NCBI GenBank assembly: GCA_023630585.1
Contig: CM042535.1
Span: 35,081,399-35,145,398 of the forward strand
Origin: Cranoglanis bouderius
Lineage: Eukaryota > Chordata > Actinopteri > Siluriformes > Cranoglanididae
Length of the DNA: 64,000 bases
Reading direction: 5' to 3'
In this document: piece after piece, positions 59,388-64,000 of the stretch
Position numbering within the stretch: the first letter of the stretch is position 1
Layout: each line of letters opens with the position of its first letter
The notes under the pieces: generated by a model
What the model saw: the letters and a program-made list of their open reading frames with translations, nothing else
Told to the model about the DNA's origin: nothing
Database searches by the model: none
Translations under genes and position numbers: made by a program

Positions 59388-60952
59388 CAGTGCATCCGGA
59401 AACTATTCACAGTGCTTCACTTTTTCCACATTTTGTTATGTTACAGCCTTCTTCCAAAATGGATTAAATTCATTATTTTTCTCAAAATTCTACGAACAAT
59501 ACCCCATAATGACAACGTGAAAAAAGTTTGTGTGAAATCTTTGCAAATTTATTAAAAATAAAAAATGAAAAAAATCACATGTACATAAGTATTCACAGCA
59601 TTTGCTCAATACTTTGTTGAAGCACCTTTGGCACCAATTACAGCCTCAACTCTTTTTGAGTATGATGCTACAAGCTTGGCACACCTATTTTTGGGCAGTT
59701 TCTCCCATTCTTCTTTGCAGGACCTCTCAAGATCCATCAGGTTGGATGGGGAGCGTTGGTGCACAGCCATTTTCAGATCTCTCCAGAGATGTTCAATCGG
59801 GTTCAAATCTGGGCTCTGGCTGGGCCACTCAAGGACATTCACGGAGTTGTCCCGTAGCCACTCCTTTGTTATCTTGGCTGTGTGCTTAGGGTCGTTGTCC
59901 TGTTGGAAGATGAACCTTCGTCCCAGTCTGAGTTCTAGAGCGCTCTGCAGCAGGTTTTCATCAAGGATGCTGACTAGTCTCCCAGTTCCTGCTGCTGAAA
60001 AACATTCCCACAGCATGATGCTGCCACCACCATGCTTCACTGTAGGGATGGTATTGGCCAGGTGATGAGCGGTGCCTGGTTTCCTCCAGACATGACGCTT
60101 GCTATTCAGGCCAAAGAGTTAAATTTTTGTTTCTCATGGTCTGAGAGTCCTTCAGGTGTCTTTTGGCAAACTCCAGGCGGCTGTCGTGCTTTTCACTGAG
60201 GAGTGGCTTCTGTCTGGCCGCTCTACCATACAGGCCTGATTGGTGGAGTGCTGCAGAGATGGTTGTTCTTCTGGAAGGTTCTCCTCTCTCCACAGAGAAA
60301 TGCTGGAGCTCTGTCAGAGTGACCATCGGGTTCTTGGCTAAGGCCCTTCTCCCCCGATCGCTCAGTTTGGCCGGGTGGCCCGCTCTAGGAAGAGTCCTGG
60401 TGGTTCCAAACTTCTTCCATTTACGGATGATGGAGGCCACTGTGCTCATTGGGACCTTCAATGCTGCAGAAATTTTTCTGTACCCTTCCCCAGATCTGTG
60501 CCTCGATAGAATCTTGTCTCGGAGGTCTACAGACAATTCCTTGGACTTCATGGCTTGGTTTGTGCTCTGACATGCACTGTTAATTGTGGGACCTTATATA
60601 GACAGGTGTGTGCCTTTCCAAATCATGCCAATCAACTGAATTTACCACAGGTGGACTCCAATCAAGTTGTAGAAACATCTCAAGGATGATCAGTGGAAAC
60701 AGGATGCACCTGAGCTCAATTTTGAGTATCATGGCAAATGCTGTGAATACTTATGTACATGTGATTTTTTTTCATATTTTATTTTTAATAAATTTGCAAA
60801 GATTTCAAACAAACGTCTTTCACGTTGTCATTATGGGGTATTGTTTGTAGAATTTTGAGAAAAATAATTAATTTAATCCATTTTGGAATAAGGCTGTAAC
60901 ATAACAAAATGTGGAAAAAGTGGAGCGCTGTGAATATTTTCCGGATGCACTG
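59388..60952 (-). mobile_element. Nested Tc1 element with both long terminal repeats
   Basis: 1565 bp, flanked by TA (59386-59387 and 60953-60954). Termini CAGTGCATCCGGAAA and ttttccggatgcactg; the inverted repeats extend about 200 bp (both contain an atgtacataagtattcacag-type block). On the - strand the transposase starts MKSKELSVDLRDKILSRHRS (60551) and ends [16 protein letters not shown] (59606), but has two internal deletions. Confidence 0.93.
59606..60551 (-). pseudogene. Transposase of the nested Tc1, two deletions
   Basis: The N-terminal part (60551-60102) holds the DNA-binding region SGEGYRKISAALKVPMSTVA and RKWKKFGTTRTLPRAG. It runs out of frame after [10 protein letters not shown], where the strand with the first catalytic Asp should be. 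The C-terminal part (60040-59606) has [31 protein letters not shown] (second Asp) and [10 protein letters not shown] (Glu). A short stretch between GRLV and LDENLLQSA is also missing. Without the first Asp it cannot be catalytic. Confidence 0.88.
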
Positions 60953-61660
60953 TAAATGAGAAGACTCTTATCTCATCTGTGAAACATGGTGGTGGTAGTA
61001 TCATGGTTTAGGCCTGTTTTGCTGCATCTGGGCCTGGACGGCTTGCCACCATTGATGGAACAATGAATTCTGAGTTATACCAGTGAATTCTAAAGGAAAA
61101 TATCAGGATATCTGTCTGTGATCTGAATCTCAAGAGAAAGTGGGTCATGCAGCAAAACAACCACACTAAGCACACAAGACATTCCACCAAAAATGGTTAA
61201 AAAAGAATAAAGTTAATGTTTTGGAATGGCCAAGTCAAAGTCCTGACCTCAATTCAACAGAAATGTTGTGGAAAGACCTGAAACAAGCAGTTCATGTGAG
61301 GAAACCCACCAACATCCCAGAGTTGAAGCTGTTCTGTACTTAAGGAATGGGCTAAAATTCCTCCAAGCCGATGTGCAGGACTGATCAACAGTTACCAGAA
61401 GCATTTAATTGCAGTTATTGCTGCACAAGGGGGTCACGCCAGATACTGAAAGCAAAGGTTCATATACTTTTGCCACTCACAGATATGTAATATTGGATCA
61501 TATTCCTCAATAAATAAATGATCAAGTATAATATTTTTCTGAATTGTTTAATTGGGTTCTCTTTTTCTCATTTCATTACTTTTGTAAAAATCATCTGATG
61601 ATGTTTTAAGTCCTATTTATGCAGAAATGTAGAAAATTCAAAAACTTTCAAGCACCGGTG

Positions 61661-62012
61661 TATTTACAGCATAAATATTGACATAACTTTCGGACTTAAG
61701 ACGAAAACTCTGAATATGGCCCGTAGTCTCTGTGTTTTATTTCTGGATTACATTCAGTTTTATTGAAGCCCTGTGTGGGTTAACAGTGCAACGTGAAGCA
61801 AAAACTACAAAGAGAGTCTCTAAATATGGCATCGCTGCTTCAACGTTGCTACATCTGACTGGAAATAACACCAAACAATAACCTTGAAGTGTTGAGGTGC
61901 ACTCACTACATACATACATACATACATAGAGAGAGAGAGAGAGAGAAGTGAAAGGATGGGATGATTTGTTTAACCTGCCTTGCAGACAGGACACTTTATC
62001 CTAATGGAACAG

Positions 62013-62057
<45 letters not shown>

Positions 62058-62399
62058 CTGAGGATTATTTCAGTCTCAGCACTGCAAATTATCATTGCAT
62101 TATGCTTTTAATGAGCACTTTAATAACATATGCAAAACAGAGATGATTGATCCTTTCTTTAAGGAACGTTCTGGAAGTACGCTAAATAAAAGATCAGTTC
62201 ATTCTACAAACTGTGTGTGAGATGATGTGAGAGAGCTAAGACACGTGACAATTCACACAACACACACTTTTTTTAAAACATATGTAAAGCATAGACACAG
62301 GAGCAGAGAATTACACCACTGAACCATTAATCATTTACTGTATGTCAATAACACAGCACTGAGTTTACACTCCTACTGTAAGTGTGTCTCAGTGTGATG
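61661..62399. other. Spacer with microsatellites
   Basis: (TACA)n at about 61910-61928, (GA)n at 61929-61946, and (CA)n at 62012-62055. No gene was recognised. Confidence 0.6.
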
Positions 62400-63703
62400 A
62401 ATCAGTGTCTCTCTCTCTCTCTCACACCCTCCTCTTTATCTTCTTCTCTGCCTGTCTAATCCCCTGTCTTTCTCTCTCTTGTCTGTCTGTCTCACCCTCT
62501 ATCGTCCTCTCTGGTGGTTTAATCCCCTGTTTTTCTTTCTGTCTCTCTCTCTCTCTCTCTCACCCTCTGTCTGGCTCACTGTGTCTGTCTGTTACACCCT
62601 CTTTTCTGCCTGTCACTCTTACCATCTGTCTTTCGCTCTGTCTGCCTCTCTCATCTTCTGTCTTTCTCTCTGCCTGTCACTCTTACCATCTGTCTTTCTC
62701 TCTGCCTGTCACTCTTACCATCTGTCTTTCTCTCTGTCTGCCTCTCTCACCCTCTGTCATTCTCTCTGCCTGTCACTCTTACCATCTGTCTTTCTCTCTG
62801 TCTGCCTCTCTCACCCTCTGTCATTCTCTCTGCCTGTCACTCTTACCATCTGTCTTTCTCTCTGTCTGCCTCTCTCACCCTTTGTCATTCTCTCTGCCTA
62901 TCACTCTTACCATCTGTCTTTCTCTCTGTCTGCCTCTATCACCCTCTGTCTTTCTCTCTGCCTATCACTCTTACCATCTGTCTTTCTCTCTGTCTGCCTC
63001 TCTCACCTTCTGTCATTCTCTCTGCCTGTCACTCTTACCATCTGTCTTTCTCTCTGTCTGCCTCTCTCCCCTCTGTTATTCTGTCTGCCTCTCTCTCACT
63101 CTGTCATTCTCTCTTTGTCTCTTGCACCTTCTGTCTGTCTGTTGCACTTTGTCTTTCTCTCTGCAGGTCACTCTCACTCTGCTGTTCTCTATGCCTGGCT
63201 CGGTCACTCTCCGTCTTTCTCCGTTTGCCTTTCACCCTCTTTTCTGCCTGTCTCTCTCATCCTCTGTCTTTCTCTGTATGTCTCTTACTCTTACTCTCTC
63301 TCTCTTCTCTCTGGCCCTCTTTCCTTCTTTCTTTCTCTCACTTTCTCTCACATCTTTCTCCCTGAATGTCATCCTCACTCTCTCTTTCTCTCTGTCTCTC
63401 ACCTGCTTTTCCCTCTTTCCCTCCCCCTGTGTCCCTCGCCTTCTGACTCTCCCTGTCTCACCCTCTGTTGTTCTCTAATCTGTTCCCTGTTTAGCTGTTG
63501 GTTGTTCTCTGTCCCTTTTTTTAAAAACCTTTTTTTCGCCCCTTCTACCCTGTCTTTCTGTCTCTCTCTCCCACCATCTTTCTTCCTGTCTCTGTCTCTC
63601 ACATTCTAACTGTCCCTGTGTTCACCCCTTCTTTGTCAGTAACTGTCCCTGTTTGTCCAGGGTTTTGTTTGTGGGTCTGGCAATAAAGCTGTCTCAGTAT
63701 AAA

Positions 63704-63739
<36 letters not shown>

Positions 63740-63760
63740 CCTATCTATCTATTAGGCTGC
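62400..63760. repeat. Pyrimidine-rich tract with a 64-bp minisatellite core
   Basis: Over 1.3 kb of almost pure C/T on the + strand. Between 62611 and about 63080 a 64-bp unit made of two related 32-bp halves repeats (phase marker tgtcactctt or tatcactctt at 62611, 62675, 62707, 62771, 62835, 62899, 62963, 63027); one spacing is a single 32-bp half. Two frames stay open for over 360 codons because the tract lacks A and G, not because it codes. Confidence 0.93.
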
Positions 63761-64000
63761 CAGCCTGCATTCCATTAAGACAAAAATAATGGCGTACACA
63801 CAAAAGCACAGATACAGACAAACAGAAAAAAAAAATACAGATAAAGAATGAGAGAAAGAGCTCGAGGCAGTGAGTGAGTGCTATACTCAACATCTAATAA
63901 AATTTCCTTCCCGTTTCTACATACCTCCACATACAATCTAGAAAATATTAGCGATGTCACAGCAGATGTTTCATGCGCACTTAATTCACTTATTCATTTT
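63761..64000. other. Window end, nothing recognised
   Basis: No feature was recognised in the last 240 bases. Confidence 0.5.

Larger units (their letters stand above)
58914..61660 (+). mobile_element. Tc1 element interrupted by a second Tc1 element
   Basis: Ends CAATGGTGCTTGAAAGTTT and, at the far side, the inverse aactttcaagcaccggtg, both flanked by TA (58912-58913, 61661-61662). The transposase runs from about 58950 (rough) through MANVNVHESTIRRTLNNNGV (59179) to WTDETKIDFLV, where the second element is inserted. It resumes at 60955 with [13 protein letters not shown] sequence through to the C-terminus near 61450. Stops and indels abound. Same family as the 48.7-49.8 kb copy. Confidence 0.9.

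Noticed and set aside
62384..63609. Two overlapping open frames of 364 and 376 codons on the + strand
   Set aside because: They are translations of a C/T-only tandem repeat in two frames at once, with only Ser, Leu, Cys, Phe, Val, Pro, His and Thr in bulk. No domain, splice or start evidence.

Overview
This window is vertebrate nuclear DNA, almost certainly from a teleost fish. Genes are split into small exons with GT..AG introns, (GT)n/(CA)n and (GA)n microsatellites sit in nearly every intron, several families of fish-type Tc1 transposons are present, and tRNA-derived SINEs (a V-SINE/Mermaid-DANA-like family and a second family) are scattered through the spacers. A catfish or other ostariophysan fits this repeat mix, but that is inference.

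Two protein genes face each other tail to tail. The + strand gene (exons 2664-24427) is tll1, a tolloid-like BMP1-family metalloproteinase. Twenty exons in consistent phase encode the end of the propeptide, the astacin protease domain, CUB1, CUB2, EGF1, CUB3, EGF2, CUB4 and CUB5, ending at a stop codon. Only the signal-peptide exon lies before the window. The - strand gene (exons 55244 down to 41304) is spock3 (testican-3), a secreted calcium-binding proteoglycan. Ten exons encode part of the N-terminal region, the follistatin-like domain, the EF-hand (EC) domain, the thyroglobulin type-1 domain and an acidic tail; its first exons lie beyond the window. TLL1 and SPOCK3 are also neighbours on human 4q32, so the pairing is conserved synteny. 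Both products are secreted and act in the extracellular matrix.

The 17 kb between the two stop codons holds no recognised protein gene. It contains three minisatellites (palindromic GAGTCGACTC units at 25.4 kb, an 18-bp A/C-rich array at 27.2-28.0 kb, a 21-bp array at 38.9-39.8 kb), two V-SINE copies, several decayed Tc1 copies, a near-perfect CTCF-type motif at 29.8 kb, and a duplicated cassette at 32.9-35.1 kb. That cassette carries two apparently intact tRNA-Ala(CGC) genes on the - strand.

Transposons are the other main content. A young Tc1 copy (14.55-16.05 kb) in a tll1 intron has terminal inverted repeats (TIRs) of about 201 bp that differ at only two positions I could see, and an open frame with one late stop. 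An internally deleted Tc1 copy with both ends lies at 35.6-36.6 kb. One Tc1 family is inserted inside another at 58.9-61.7 kb. Smaller Tc1 pieces lie at 30.2, 41.7, 42.8, 48.7, 53.0 and 57.2 kb. A 64-bp pyrimidine-rich tandem repeat spans 62.6-63.1 kb. No wholly new coding system was found. The points most worth a second look are the UG-repeat splice acceptors in tll1, the duplicated tRNA-Ala cassette, a short palindromic element family, a clean intronic hairpin and the CTCF-like site.
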